Positions 1 through 11,134 of a stretch of DNA of 64,000 nucleotides are shown in pieces. Both the position numbers and the translations under genes were made by a program. Origin of the DNA: Liolophura sinensis (lineage: Eukaryota; Mollusca; Polyplacophora; Chitonida; Chitonidae); the NCBI RefSeq assembly GCF_032854445.1, contig NC_088306.1, positions 11,525,386-11,589,385 of the forward strand, given 5' to 3'. How positions within the stretch are numbered: position 1 is the first letter of the stretch; each line of letters starts with the position of its first letter. Under the pieces are notes generated by a model. That model was not told where the DNA came from. It did no database searches and saw only the letters and a list, made by a program, of their open reading frames with translations.

Positions 1-109
1 TAATTATCTTCCATTAATGCGTTGTTTTAAGAGCAAAATTATTCTGATGGGTAAGAAAAGTTCGCCTTTGCTTTGACAAGAGATGTTATGACTTCTAATA
101 AATGCGGAT

Positions 110-186
110 GTTTTAACTAAAGTACAAAAGGTCCATATAGGTCCACAAAATGTTTTAAGTAAAGTACAAAAGGTCCATATAGCTAA
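110..186. repeat. short tandem duplication
   Basis: Two adjacent copies of a ~35-base unit containing AGTACAAAAGGTCCATATAG. Nothing else is recognisable in the first 360 bases. Confidence 0.6.
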
Positions 187-384
187 AAAATTCCATTTAC
201 TCTAAATCCTCATCAGATTCGACCAGTATGGTGTAAATTCAGACACAATGTGAAAACACCCTTCTTAACAATTTGATGGTTAAAATGTATTTTTTCAGGT
301 AGGGATGCATACAAATTTTAAAGACGCCTCGAAATCGTGTCACACCAATGACTTGTAAAATATTACTTGTTGCTCCCCCGCTTG

Positions 385-545
385 GCCGTCAGCACTGAGA
401 GGTCAGAGTGCGGAAACATGACTGGTTGCGCCGGTTTCAGTATAACGTGACTGGGTGGGGTGTTATGTATGGTGTCTTCGGCATGATACTTCAGTGGCGG
501 CAGCACTTTGGCGGCATGGACTCGCCCTGCCTGAAGAATACACAT
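385..545 (+). repeat. dispersed SINE-like repeat, family 2 (5' part)
   Basis: It shares an ordered set of words with 47835-48050, 38440-38690 and 43630-43700: GACTGGTTG, TCAGTATAA, GACTGGGT, GGTGTCTTCGG, CAGCACTTTGG and CTCGCCCTGCC. The four copies define an interspersed family. The 3' part of that family carries CGTCATATGAC and a TTAAACC...CACTCACTC tail, which is missing here. The open frames across it on both strands are incidental. From 545 to 990 only a small TG/CA-rich stretch and no gene is seen. Confidence 0.6.
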
Positions 546-994
546 GTATGTACACACACATATTATGTACATATTACATATATGTACACACACATATTAT
601 GTACACACGTAAAGAAATTAGAAAACCAATTGTCCAGATCAGATAAGGTTCCTCTAATACGCAAAAACATGTCTGTGGTCTAATGTTTTGAGGGTTTAGG
701 GTATCTGTAAATTTTTTGCATAAAACTAGATTTTTGTATATGATGAATATATGTATAAAATACGATGGGATATTAATCCCAAGGATGACAGAACCACAGA
801 ATGTGACGAAGGTAACCCTGTTATTTTGTATCGATCGGCGCTCAGAATAAGGGGATAAGTCAAATACCTCAACCGTCCTGTCAGGTGTTGGTGTGAATTG
901 ATTGGCTGAGAGTAATCTATCATGTCTTCTGATTTGGCATGGGCGTTAAAATGATGCAGTAAATCAAGTCGACATGTCGCACTCGAAAGATAAC

Positions 995-1373
995 CCCCAA
1001 GAGAATAATGAACTCCAACGAATGATGACCCCACACGATCGATGACCCCACACGATCGATGACCCCAATACAAATGAATACCCCCACACGATACATGGCC
1101 CCACACGAATGATGAACCCCAACGAATGATAACTCCAACAAACGATGATTTCGATATGAACGATGATGTCCACACGAACGACAATTCCCACACGAACGAT
1201 TTGCACACGAACGGTGACGACCACACGAGTGATGACTCCCACATGAACAGTAACTCCCACGCGGATAATGATTGCCATGTATGCGATCGGTGATTCTTAC
1301 ACGAATGATTACTCACACACGAAGGATGACTCTCACACAAACAATGACTCCCACACGAACAAACAGTCTCAAC
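995..1373. repeat. 18-bp minisatellite
   Basis: Degenerate tandem array with a period of mostly 18 bases, each unit resembling GATGACTCCCACACGAAC. Because 18 is a multiple of three and stops are rare, long open frames run through it on the minus strand (about 220 codons). Those frames show the repeat period and look like repeat products, not a gene. Two 17-base units near 1030-1060 break the period. Confidence 0.8.
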
Positions 1374-1569
1374 AGTCAAACGCAAGCGGTCAATTTTACT
1401 TAGGCGAAATTAGAATTAAAATCTGCCTTTGATATAGTCCTTGTGCGTGAAAAGAAACTCTGAAGAAGTACGGATATTGGCTTCTTTGTATCTAATAAAA
1501 CACGAATATATTCTATATTTTGTTTTTATCTACTCCATGGCTGTTGCTTCTGGCCGGTGTACTTTTTAA

Positions 1570-1703
1570 GCATGTACATGACCAGTCGGAATGACTGAGA
1601 CAAACCGACGAGAGGCCAGATTTCACGGGTAATGCATGTGACCATTTGCCAACTATCATACTGCCATCGCTCTGGGTTTACTCTCTGTGCTGTAGTCTTT
1701 CAT
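1570..1703 (+). repeat. dispersed ~120-bp repeat, family 3
   Basis: Carries the core TTTGCCAACTATCA.ACTG followed by TTTACTCTCTGTGCTGTAGTC. Related copies lie at 3740-3815, 4040-4118, 17570-17630, 19170-19245 and 21110-21240 on + and at 15425-15515 on -. The fuller copies share an upstream part with GAGGCC and a CACGTGTGACC-like word. No terminal inverted repeat or A-rich tail is clear, so the class is unknown. Confidence 0.6.
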
Positions 1704-1756
1704 AATGTCAACGGAGCGTGGAAACAATTCCCTGATTTAATACATTTTTTATTATA

Positions 1757-2335
1757 ATTTATGTATTCCTGTCAGTTATTATATTTGCGCCAATTTATAT
1801 ATTCGACATATCCCAGCGAGTTGGTATATCCCTGTCAGTTAATACATTCCTGTGAGTGGATGTATCCCCTGAAGTTTAACTATAACGGTGAGTTGATATA
1901 TCCCTGTAGAATAATATATCCGTGTCAGTTGATACATCCCCGGGATTTGATATAGCCCTGAGAGTTGATATATCCGTGTCAGTTAATACATCCTTGTCAG
2001 TTGATACATCCCCTGGATTTAATAATCCCTGCGAGTTTATATATCCATGTTAGTTGATACATCCCCGGGATTTGATATAGCCCTAAGGGTTGATATATCC
2101 GTGTCAGTTGATACATCCCCAGGATTTGATATAACCCTTAGAATTGATATATTCATGTCAGTTAATACATCCTTGTCAGTTGATACATCCCCAGGATTTA
2201 ATAATCCCTGTAAGTTGATATATCAGTGTCAGTTAATACATCCTTGTCAGTTGATGCGTTCCCGTTACATGTAGTTTGCATTCTTATCATGTAGTTGATA
2301 CATGCCTGTTGGTTGCTTCATTCCCCTGAGTTGGC
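1757..2335 (+). repeat. 18-bp minisatellite, forward array
   Basis: About thirty units of the type GTTGATACATCCCTGTCA with a period of 18 bases and occasional indels. The small open frames of repeated YPCQLI-like peptides are products of the period. An inverted array of the same unit starts ~120 bases downstream. Confidence 0.85.
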
Positions 2336-2454
2336 ACATTTAGGAAATGGTTCGTGCGATTTTCAACTTGGAACTCTCCATTCACGGCCTACTGGGTGTA
2401 TATGAACGCCGAACGTTCAGATGGCAATGGGGAAACTCGACTCCCCACTCACTG

Positions 2455-2703
2455 GGATGTATTAACAGGGATGTGTCAACTAACACGAATGTATCAGTTA
2501 ACATGCATGTATCAACTAAGACGAGATGCATCAACTGACAGGAATGTATCCACTAACACGAGATGTATCAACTGACAGGAATGTATCCACTAACACGGAT
2601 ATATCAACTCATAAGGATGTATCAACTACAGGGGATGTATCAACTAACATGGGTGTATTAACTAACAGGGATGTATAAAATAACAGGGGTGTATTAATTC
2701 AGA
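2455..2703 (-). repeat. 18-bp minisatellite, inverted array
   Basis: Units such as GGAATGTATCAACTGACA are the reverse complement of the unit in 1757-2335, so the two arrays form an inverted pair separated by about 120 bases of unique sequence (2336-2454). From 2704 to 3195 no gene or repeat is recognised. Confidence 0.85.
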
Positions 2704-3195
2704 GAATATTGTATTGATGCATCACCGACATTACACGGCCAAAAGGAACAGGCACCAGGTTAATGGAGCAAAGCCAAGGGCGTCTGTTAAATGCTCTCAA
2801 GCTGTCGACAATCCCAACTGCAGGAAGCATAATTTCTCCATTTTAATGCATTCTTACCAGGCAAATGCTGTGCAAATTGTCATGAACACAACCTAGTGGT
2901 TATATCGATTGTGTAACCTGTCTTTGCCGTGATGGTTTATGGGAAGCTGTCTATGTATTGCACACGTATTACAAAAGAATAATGGCTAATTTAGCTTGTA
3001 CCTGAGTTGCTATGGCCTGGGAAAAAGCATTGCGTTATCTTCTTGAAACTTGACTCTTTTGGTGGTGTGAATGTTGAGCTTGGCCTTCAAATTTGTTTCC
3101 TAATATTTGACGATGAAATTAAAAGATCTGCATACAGATGATACAGGTGTTATGAAGCTTATTCAATCGGGCCATTGCTGTTCTCTAAAACAGAG

Positions 3196-3353
3196 AACGG
3201 CCGTACGTGGGAAGGTCTGACAGCAACCTGCTGATGGCCCTTGGTTTTCCCGGGGCTCTGCCCGGTTTCCTCCTACCATAATGCTGGCTGCCGTCGTATA
3301 AGTGAAATATTCTTGAGTACGGCGTAAAACACCAATCAAATAAATAAATAAAA
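3196..3353 (+). mobile_element. SINE family 1, 5'-truncated copy
   Basis: Contains the body and tail of the main SINE family: CGGCCGTACGTGGGAAGGTC, GGGCTCTGCCCGGTTTCC, CGTCGTATAAGTGAAATATT and a tail GTAAAACACCAATCAAATAA followed by AAATA repeats. The tRNA-like head is missing. Confidence 0.9.
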
Positions 3354-3739
3354 ACAGACAAAATGAAGATAATGATCCAAATGATACTAATGTCATGAAT
3401 AATTAATTTCGTACCCGAGGAATGAGTCTGATAAGACAGCTGTGACTCCAGATGTTCTTATCCAAGCAGATCACACGCAAAACTCATTAATAAAACATAA
3501 ATACGTTCTAACAAAACGTTTAACAAAACACTGTAAGCCTACTCTGGCGTTACTATAAACAGTTTTTATGAAAACGCTTAAATGACTCTTCAAAAAATCA
3601 CATAATAGAATTCTCCGAGATTGTCCGAGGTATCCATAGACACGTCTTATGTTTAAGATAAAATGGTAAATTCAAACACTGTACACTGCTTTGTTGAACT
3701 GTAGATAACGGAAGACAGAAAATAACTGCACTAATTGGG

Positions 3740-3815
3740 CTATATCAGGATGACATGTATTTACCAACTATCACACTGTCATCCCGGCTCTGGTTTTACT
3801 CTCTATGCTATAGTC
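3740..3815 (+). repeat. dispersed repeat, family 3
   Basis: Core ACCAACTATCACACTGTCAT then GGTTTTACTCTCTATGCTATAGTCC, matching the copy at 1570-1703. The interval 3354-4383 holds only this copy and the next one. No earlier exon of the downstream receptor gene was found in it. Confidence 0.55.
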
Positions 3816-4039
3816 CAGGATTCTGCTGGTGGACTATCCCAATACCTGCTCCCTTTCCATTGCTTTAATGTGATTGTTTGTTAAATGTGATAACAACAGA
3901 GCATGTAGAGTTTTCCCTACCAGTCCAGACATCTAATAAATAAATTCTGATTAACATTACTCCATTTTTTGAACTAGAGGGCGTGTATTCGGAAAGCAAC
4001 AGTTAGGAGAAAAACCTAACAGGGATAAAGTAATATGGG

Positions 4040-4118
4040 GACTGTACTTCACCGGGCACGAGAGGTCATTTGCCAATTATCACACTGTCGTCAGTGCTTT
4101 GATTTTACTCTCTATAGA
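4040..4118 (+). repeat. dispersed repeat, family 3
   Basis: Contains CATTTGCCAATTATCACACT then GATTTTACTCTCTATAG, matching the family core. Confidence 0.5.
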
Positions 4119-4383
4119 CTTTAAGTCTTTTAGTTTATTATATAAGCCAAATGTTTCTGTTTTACGAATTTATTGCTTTATGAACTTGTTTACCCGTTTC
4201 TTGCTTTTTTTCTCTCAGCTATTAAGCTGGCAAGGTAGTTTCCTTGCATTGCAAAGAGATCATCAGTTTGGGCCCCCTTTGCTAGGAATTACTGAGCGAT
4301 CTAATGATATCAGTTGGAGTATAGGCCTAGATCCTAACCATGCATGATTTCTCTTTTGTTGTATTCTCTTTGTTGTATTTCAG

Positions 4384-4917
4384 CTTTGCATGACGATAAC
4401 ATCCGCTGTCCTGGAGCAACCTTCACCAAAACTGACGATGCCGGTCGCGACTGAAAAGTTTGTGGAGCTAAGCTGTGAACTAGCGCAATATGGCTTCTTG
4501 GCGTTCCTCATCTATAATATTCTTCTGGTTCTCCTATGCTCAGCCTTCGCTTTCAAAACCAGGAAACTACCTGACAATTTCAATGAGTCCCGTTTCATTT
4601 CCATGTGTGTGTACACAACGTTAGTTGTTTGGATTGCCTTCATTCCGACGTATTTTACCACAGCACGAGAGTACCAAAAAACGGTTCTGTTATCGTTAGC
4701 ATTGATCGTTAACGCCACAGTGGCGTTAGCGTTCCTGTACCTCCCAAAAATCTACGCCACTCTTCATTTTCACGATGCTCCCGGAAACGGTGGCAGGCGA
4801 GGATGTGCGCGAAACGGCATTTCCGGTTTGTCGACAATGACCTCGTCGCGGATCCAGCCTACTAGCGTGTACAGTACACAGAATAACGAGACAGACGTGT
4901 CCGCTCTGCAGAGCTGA
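4384..4917 (+). CDS. class C GPCR, mGluR-like: terminal exon
   Basis: This is the last coding exon of a seven-transmembrane receptor of the metabotropic glutamate receptor type. It opens after a good acceptor (pyrimidine-rich tract ending TTGTATTTCAG at 4383) and reads 177 codons to TGA. Hydrophobic segments fit TM5 (about exon residues 32-57), TM6 (75-97) and TM7 (105-127). Between TM5 and TM6 is the intracellular loop 3 signature AFKTRKLPDNFNESRF, which matches the KTR..P.NFNEA pattern of mGluRs. TM6 carries CVYTTLVVWIAFIP and TM7 ends ATVALAFLYLPKIY, both family hallmarks. The ~50-residue cytoplasmic tail is rich in S, T, N and Q and ends VSALQS. The Venus-flytrap, cysteine-rich and TM1-4 exons are not in the window, so they must lie beyond position 1, at least 4.4 kb upstream. 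Assignment to class C is firm. Which mGluR subgroup or orphan receptor it belongs to is open. Confidence 0.85.
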   Translation, partial: LCMTITSAVLEQPSPKLTMPVATEKFVELSCELAQYGFLAFLIYNILLVLLCSAFAFKTRKLPDNFNESRFISMCVYTTLVVWIAFIPTYFTTAREYQKTVLLSLALIVNATVALAFLYLPKIYATLHFHDAPGNGGRRGCARNGISGLSTMTSSRIQPTSVYSTQNNETDVSALQS

Positions 4918-5862
4918 TATGATGAGTTGACAATTGACTGATCTTGTGCCATCATTTTGCAAATGGACAGCTGAAACCAAGTGACTTTATTTTATGTTTG
5001 TGTCACAAAAATACAAAGCTCTTGCCTTCAAACTCATTGTTATTTTTCTAAGTCTAAATACTAAAAGCTAAAATGTACCATTAAACGTACGATTTTCCTG
5101 TATGTTACGCGACATTGGCTCAAGTGTAATAGTTAGGTAGCTTAATCAGGGTAGTTAGTGTGAGTGCACTCCACATTTGCGTGGTTCAAACCTTTTCCTT
5201 GTTTCCAACATCTATTTCTTTAATTTCATAATTCATTTTATTTTATTCCATAAATGTGGAAAGGACATGGGATAAAGAAGAAGGGATAAATATCGTAATA
5301 CTTTTCGTCACGAATGTTTACAGAGCTTGTTTACTTGATTGGCTCACAGAGGTTCAATTAGAAAAATCAGCCAGTCAAAACCTACACACGGACCGCACTA
5401 CTTTTTTTTACTATGTGATTTTGTCACCTGCATTTTGGTGACAAAATCATTGCGAAACGACTGAAAGTTTTGCCACAGCAGGTACAATACTCGTAAATAA
5501 ACAACGTACGGGAAATTGTCTACTATACTAAGTTTTGGTCTAAATAAAACTAAACTGAATTAACTGAAATTAAACACCACTGTTATCCAGTAGTGCCAGA
5601 AAGCGACTTGACCAAAAACTTGGTGATCACAATGTACCCTCCACAAAATCATGCAAATAACTGAACACAAAAAACAAACATTGTCTATTAACAATTATAG
5701 CTCAATTCCCGGAAACGAGCGCCGCGAAATATCTAACACTCTTAGCTCTCCTGGCAGTTCTCCCACCCTCGTCCATTTACTGCGACCCCGCATTAACCAC
5801 AAGTCACACTGGTCAAAATTTTACCCGCACTGGTTTAACTTATTGCATCCAACCATGGAGGT
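4918..5862 (+). other. receptor 3' flank with a perfect hairpin; otherwise nothing recognised
   Basis: This stretch probably includes the 3' UTR of the receptor gene. No clear coding potential is seen. A perfect 12-bp stem, GATTTTGTCACC (5417-5428) and GGTGACAAAATC (5437-5448), encloses an 8-base loop. AATAAA occurs near 5536. Confidence 0.4.
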
Positions 5863-6012
5863 GTATTTATTTATTGATTTGATTGGTGGTTTACGCCGTA
5901 CTCAAGAATATTTCACTGATACGACGGCGAGCATTATGGTGGGAGGAAACCGGGCACACCCACGACCATCCGCAGGTTGCTACCTACCTTCCCACGTATG
6001 GCCGGAGAGGAT
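5863..6012 (-). mobile_element. SINE family 1, partial copy
   Basis: Reverse-strand tail and body: TTTATTTATTGATTTGATTG, ACTCAAGAATATTTCACT, CATTATGGTGGGAGGAAACC and CTTCCCACGTATGGCCGGAG. The head is missing. From 6013 to 6595 no feature is recognised. Confidence 0.85.
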
Positions 6013-6596
6013 ATAGTGTATATAAATGATAATTTAGAAATTCGACCAAGCTTGTGTTAGTAAAAGCGTTCTGCGTTGAACTCTTTTGTGTGGTGTATAT
6101 TTGATCTTGCCTATAAATGTTGCACTTTGGTCTGAGAACGAATAACTGACGTCACACACTTAAATTCCCCCGGCACTGTTGCACGCGCTTGTGTAAGCAG
6201 AGAAAAAAGACTAAATATTCTCGCTGATCTGAGACATAATTTTGTACTTTTTTCGATTTTCCATTTATTCCATAAATGGAATCTCCAACTTCTGACCCTG
6301 TAGTATCAAATTTATTAAATCCGAGTCAAAAGTCTCGTTTGCTTCTCGCCAGAGGCAAAGCATCAATAGATTGTACTCATTTTGATATTAAACCCACCTA
6401 GGGGACGGGGCTCACTTTTAGCGTACATTTGACGCACGACATTTTTAACGTCACTATAACCGTACCATTGTCCCAAGATTTGCGATTATCGCACATGCAC
6501 GATACCGTTGTGAAATTGGGCACTAGATACCAAACCTCTCGGCCACGGCAAGATCGACAATTCATGCGAAACATCCCTCAAAAATCCTCCCAAGAG

Positions 6597-6940
6597 CTGG
6601 TCCTGCCTGAGTGGTTAAGATGCTTGACTTTCAATCGCTGTAGAACACATGAAAGCTGAGTCCGTCTTCCGGTTGTGTACTAGGAATTCATGAATTCATT
6701 CCGCAGTGAATGTCCGTGAGACATGTATAATTCGGCTTTTTGCGCAGTATAACGTTCGATGAAGACGGCTTGTCTTTTACCAATATGGTGCGCAAGTCTG
6801 TACTTCACACGTGGGAAAGTTCGCCGGTATCTTGCCAAAGGTCGGAGGTTTACCTCGGGCATCCCGGTTTCCTCCATCCAGAAGGCTGACCGCCATTCTC
6901 TAAGGGTAAAGGCCAATATGGAGTTAAACAACCCTTAAAT
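6597..6940 (+). mobile_element. possible second tRNA-derived SINE
   Basis: The head CCTGCCTGAGTGGTTAAGAT followed by GCTTGACTTTCAATCGCTGT resembles a tRNA A-box half. About 200 bases on come words like those of SINE bodies (GTGGGAAAGTTCGCC, CCCGGTTTCCTCC, GGCTGACCGCC). A clear B box and an A-rich tail were not found. It is probably a decayed SINE of another family. From 6941 to 8509 the sequence is AT-rich and no gene or repeat is recognised. Confidence 0.4.
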
Positions 6941-8509
6941 ACATGCGGACGGAAAAGCCTCTGTAAGCTCGTTCTATAAGTAATGTTAGCTCTTCTTTAT
7001 TCATTAGGTGTAAGAACATGGGAGTGGTCGTGGGGTTCTCACCAGGGGGCCGTGGGGTTCTCATGAGCACATTTCTTGCACTTCTGTGCTTTACATATTA
7101 TGTAGGCATGGAATGTTAGGAAAAACATTTCTCAGAAATGATCTTTTTCAAATTGTTCAGCAGCACATTCGCTGTTGCGTCTTTGATATTTCATGGCTTT
7201 GTTTCGCTAAACTTCAACAAAAAGATTAATTTTAACTTACTTCAACAAATTTGTATGTGTAAGATGTACGTAGAATATTTCTTATGTGAAATTGAACTAC
7301 AATAAATATTGTTATGATGAAATGGGATACGTGTTTTAATTTATTTTTCATATTTTTCTGACGTGTCCGTTGATGGAAACGAAGAACAAATACCGGGATA
7401 GGATAAACTAGATGTGAAAGATACGCTAACCTCAAAAAAGGATAAGCACTCAATCCATAACTGATCTGAGTGGGTAAATAAGGGTGTGGTTTGTCCGGTG
7501 ATATCTCAGGTTGTTCACATCTCGTTGTGACTAATTGATTGTTCAGTGATATCTCGAAATAAGTGCTTCGTTTTTAAACACACTTATTACAATTTAGAAA
7601 TACTTCCTGGTTTGTGGTTTAGTAATAACAAAATATTTCTAGCAACAGAAGAGATAATTATGCGATATATTTTAATAAATCTTTTTTTATATTTTTAATA
7701 AATAGATATAGATCAGCTAACATGACTGTCTTTATAGTAACATAAAGGTCTTTAGTATAGTAAACATGTCGCATGTTTACAAGAGTAAGCATGAATACAT
7801 GTTCATCGGCTTTTTATACTTAATATAAAGACACTTTATTGAAGACATGTACCACATTACTATGTAAAAAAAATGCACATTATTACTGTAATAAACATCT
7901 TTCTTTAGTCAATAAATTTATATATTTTTATAACTAAACACCAGGGCTAGTTTCTAAACAGAAATGTGTTGAAAAATGAAACACTTACTTTAGTGTGTGC
8001 ATGTAGACATGCTATGTCGGCTTTGTGTAATAGTATACCCAGTACTCTTTCATGCAATGTAGTCGGGAACAAAAGAAAACCTGTAGGTAAAATGTGCGTT
8101 TCCGATATTTTGTGAGCGCTATCATATTTCTCTTTGTTGTTTTAAAGGACAACTACATTCGTAATGAGTGTGACTTTATCTACCGACAATAGAGCAGTGT
8201 TATCTCATCATTTCCCTTCTCACCTCTCTGTCCTGTTTATTCCACCCCTGATCGGGACACCTTATGAGGCCATTTTATATGTTATGACTTTTTATAACTG
8301 TGTGCCTGTGTTGTATTCCACACCACTTGCACTCGTTTTGACAGAGACCGTGAGCCGTATTGCACATAACCTTTAGTTTTGCTGGCACTTAAGTGCATAT
8401 CTTCTCTCCCTAAGCTTCAATTCGCCATACATGTACCTTCATCATTAAAAACAATTTTTTCCTCGCGAAGGCAATTTAGGAGGATGTTTTTTCTATATAT
8501 TGGAGGGGT

Positions 8510-8806
8510 GGGGCCTCCGTGGCTCAGTTGGTTAGCGCGCTAACACAACGAAATGACCTATTGGTCTCTCACCAATGTGGTCGCTGTGAGTTCAAGTCCA
8601 GCTCATGCTGGCTTCCATTCCGGCCGTACGTGGGAAGGTCTGTCAGTAACCTGTGGATGGTCGTGGGTTTCCCCCGGGCTCTGCCCTATTTCCACCCACC
8701 ATAATGCCGGCCGCCGTCGTATAAGTGAAATATTCTTAAGTACGGCGTAAAACACTAATAAAACAATAACAAAAAACAATAATAAATAAATAAAATAAAT
8801 AAATAT
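8510..8806 (+). mobile_element. SINE family 1, full-length copy with target duplication
   Basis: A complete SINE. The tRNA-like head has an A box (TGGCTCAGTTGGTTAGCGCG) and a B box (GTGAGTTCAAGTCC), followed by the conserved body and an (AAATA)n tail. A 15-base target duplication with one mismatch, ATATATTGGAGGGGT, flanks it (about 8496-8510 and 8803-8817). The head retains the RNA polymerase III internal promoter boxes. Confidence 0.92.
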
Positions 8807-8865
8807 ATTGGATGGGTACCCATTTACTGGAAGGTACATTGTGACTTTCTCTTAAGTACTAGAGC

Positions 8866-8915
8866 TGATGGTCGTGGGTTTCCCCCATGCTCTGCCTGCT
8901 TTCCTCCCACCAATT
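8866..8915 (+). mobile_element. SINE family 1 body fragment
   Basis: GATGGTCGTGGGTTTCCCCC plus CTGCTTTCCTCCCACCA, a ~50-base fragment of the SINE body 60 bases after a full copy. From 8916 to 9496 nothing is recognised. Confidence 0.6.
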
Positions 8916-9502
8916 ACCAGAAAACTACCCTGTAATTCCAAAAAGTATCTCCTCTTTAAGTACGGCATTTATTTACTTTCCTTGACTAATATAGATGTTC
9001 ATTCAACATATTTTAAAACACTGTGCTATGTAAGTGAATAATCAAAGCATACATTGAATATTATCTCGAAAGGCTTCCGTTTCTACCGTCACAGATTTCC
9101 ATAATTGACTATTTTATAGCATGTTAATGAAGCCAGTCATCTTTCCATGTATATCTTGTATATGTAACACATCCATGTTATCGTGGGTGTGTTAGAATTC
9201 CAACCACTTCTGGGGACTTATGTCTTTTTCTCTGGAAAGACCCATGGTCTCCTCGTGTATATGATGTGGCCATGGGTGTGTTATAATTCCAAGCATTTAA
9301 GGGGTATTCATAGTTATTTATTCTCTGGGGAAAAAGAAACCAAAACTCTTTCCTTTCAAGTGTTCACTGTTATAGAAGTATTACCGTCATATAGATTGGC
9401 TATACGGCCATTAAAAACAATCCAATCAACTATATGTTCAATCCCCAAGCCCAAGCTTTGGACGTGGAACAATACCTTTCCAGCAGTCTGGTATAAAACA
9501 CA

Positions 9503-9561
9503 AGTAGTATACTGCGTCGAAAACGTGTAGGATTACGGAGGAGTCAAAATTGCGGAGGAGT
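9503..9561 (+). repeat. element A left terminal inverted repeat
   Basis: Begins AGTAGTATACTGCGTCGAAA and aligns with the reverse complement of 14790-14848 with 6 mismatches in 59. It directly abuts the AACACA target duplication. Confidence 0.92.
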
Positions 9562-10129
9562 TGTGTCATTGAGTCTGCTCTGCAAGCACAGGTCAGCGTT
9601 ACCACCGAGCTTAACTGGTGGCGGTGGAGATGGGGCTCAGGCATTTGCATGGTGTTCCTCTTAGTGCCATTGACATGGTCGAGAGCCTATTCGACGTAAC
9701 ATTCAAGTAAACTCGTTAACGTGGAGAACTTTTACTGACCCAGCTGATCCATCGCAGTCCGCAGCGCTTTGCTTCCGTCATGCGGTTGAACCTTCACAAT
9801 CTTCCTTTCATTGAGCTGCTTGAATTTCTCATCAGTACATCGATGTAAAAGTGATATTCTTGCATGGTACATGATTTGAATACTGATTTCACTTAGTCAC
9901 CTAGAACATACCTTGCTTCTTTCCTATATCATTGAAAACCGATGACCGCTTGTCTTTCTATGATTCCGTCCTGTTTTTGTACTATAGATACTTTCTTAGT
10001 CCTTTGGTAGTTTGTTTTTAACGTCGTTTTGAGAATTGGGCTTACGATTAATGACCAGGAGCGTCCATTTTGGTTGACGGCAGGTATACGAATGTATCTT
10101 TCGATGCTTAGATTTCAGCTATATCAAGG

Positions 10130-10930
10130 ATCTGGACCGATACGCCCAATCCTATACGTACGAAGAGTGCTGTTGTTGGGGAATGTCCGGCTACGGCAAA
10201 ACCGCGACAAACCAAGACCGACACGTAGATGTGAAAATCTGTGGCCTGGCAAAGGCGCGCAAGTTACTGGGGAATGTACGGTGCCGTACCGTCGACCAGA
10301 TCGATTCCGACACCTTCGAAGTGGTCAGTTGCAAGAGAATCATTAATCTTTATAACCTACCGTTGCAAATAGTATGTACCAGTGTACCAGTACGCCAAAT
10401 TCCGTATGTTGGAGTTCTACTACGATTCTATGGTTCGGTTCTTTGACAGGTCTGACTGGGAGTACTGTGAGGTGGACAAGGACTTGGCGTACATGGCCTG
10501 GTCTGACCCGGACTGGGAATTCTTTGTCAAACCTCAGCTGCGGGCAGCGTACGACTTTGATAAATGCACTCGTGGGCTCTTCAAAGTTGAGTGGACCGGT
10601 GACGCTATCATCATCTTGTGTTCGAAGACATACTATTGTTATCGCGGACAGTCGAACAGCAAACACAAACTCTCCTGCAAAGGCGTTAGTGTGTGGACAA
10701 GGGCGTATACCTCTCCGTCTTGCGCAACCATCAAAGCGCGAGTGGAGTGAATCGAGGTATGCGTATGCTGGGAAAAAGCTAGTATTGCTACACGCAGCAT
10801 AAAGACGCTTTCATTTATTTTTACGGGAAACGTAAAGTATTGCCGGACGGTGTGAGCACCAGTTACCTTGTCATTGGACTTGCCACCGACTGTTACACAA
10901 TGACGTTAGGAGTTGCCGTGAAGGTGAAAT
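10130..10930 (+). pseudogene. protein-primed type DNA polymerase B, C-terminal half (element A)
   Basis: Relic of the replicative polymerase of the element. The frame from 10183 holds the family B motif around SGYGKT, then TNQDRHVDVKIC. A second frame (10382-10750) has the palm region with YQYAKFRMLEFYYD and motif C, where the usual D-T-D-S reads DKDL: both aspartates are kept but T and S are replaced. It continues with GLFKVEW and CSKTY. A third piece near 10775-10860 has KDAFIYFYGKRKVLPDG, and the last frame ends about 10930. At least one frameshift lies inside the N-S-x-Y-G motif near 10175 and others follow. The exonuclease, TPR1 and motif A parts are deleted. Element B at 53850-55600 covers the complementary N-terminal part. 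Confidence 0.85.
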
Positions 10931-11134
10931 AAATACAAGACAAACGCACTGTCTGTGGATTCCATCTCATTGTTTGGCCATTTATTCATAGAACGGGTTT
11001 AATGCACGTCGAACAGAAACACGGAAAGTTATTACCATGAACTGGCTGGTTAAGTGATAAAAACCGTGGGCTGAACCCCAAACGGGCGGTACATCCAGTC
11101 GAACACCATTAATCGTTATCGTACGTCGTGCACA

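Noticed and set aside
726-1385. 219-codon open frame on the minus strand
   Set aside because: It is created by the 18-bp minisatellite; the peptide is the repeat period and two other frames are open over the same DNA.
6597-6650. tRNA-Leu or tRNA-Ser gene
   Set aside because: Only the 5' half looks tRNA-like; there is no B box at the right distance.
8513-8590. tRNA gene
   Set aside because: The A and B boxes belong to a SINE head; the acceptor stem does not close and the same body and tail follow in all copies.
10183-10260. P-loop-like SGYGKT, possibly a packaging ATPase
   Set aside because: The context (N-S-x-Y-G-K followed by TNQDRHVDVK) is the family B polymerase motif and is matched in element B. 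No Walker B or FtsK-type region follows.
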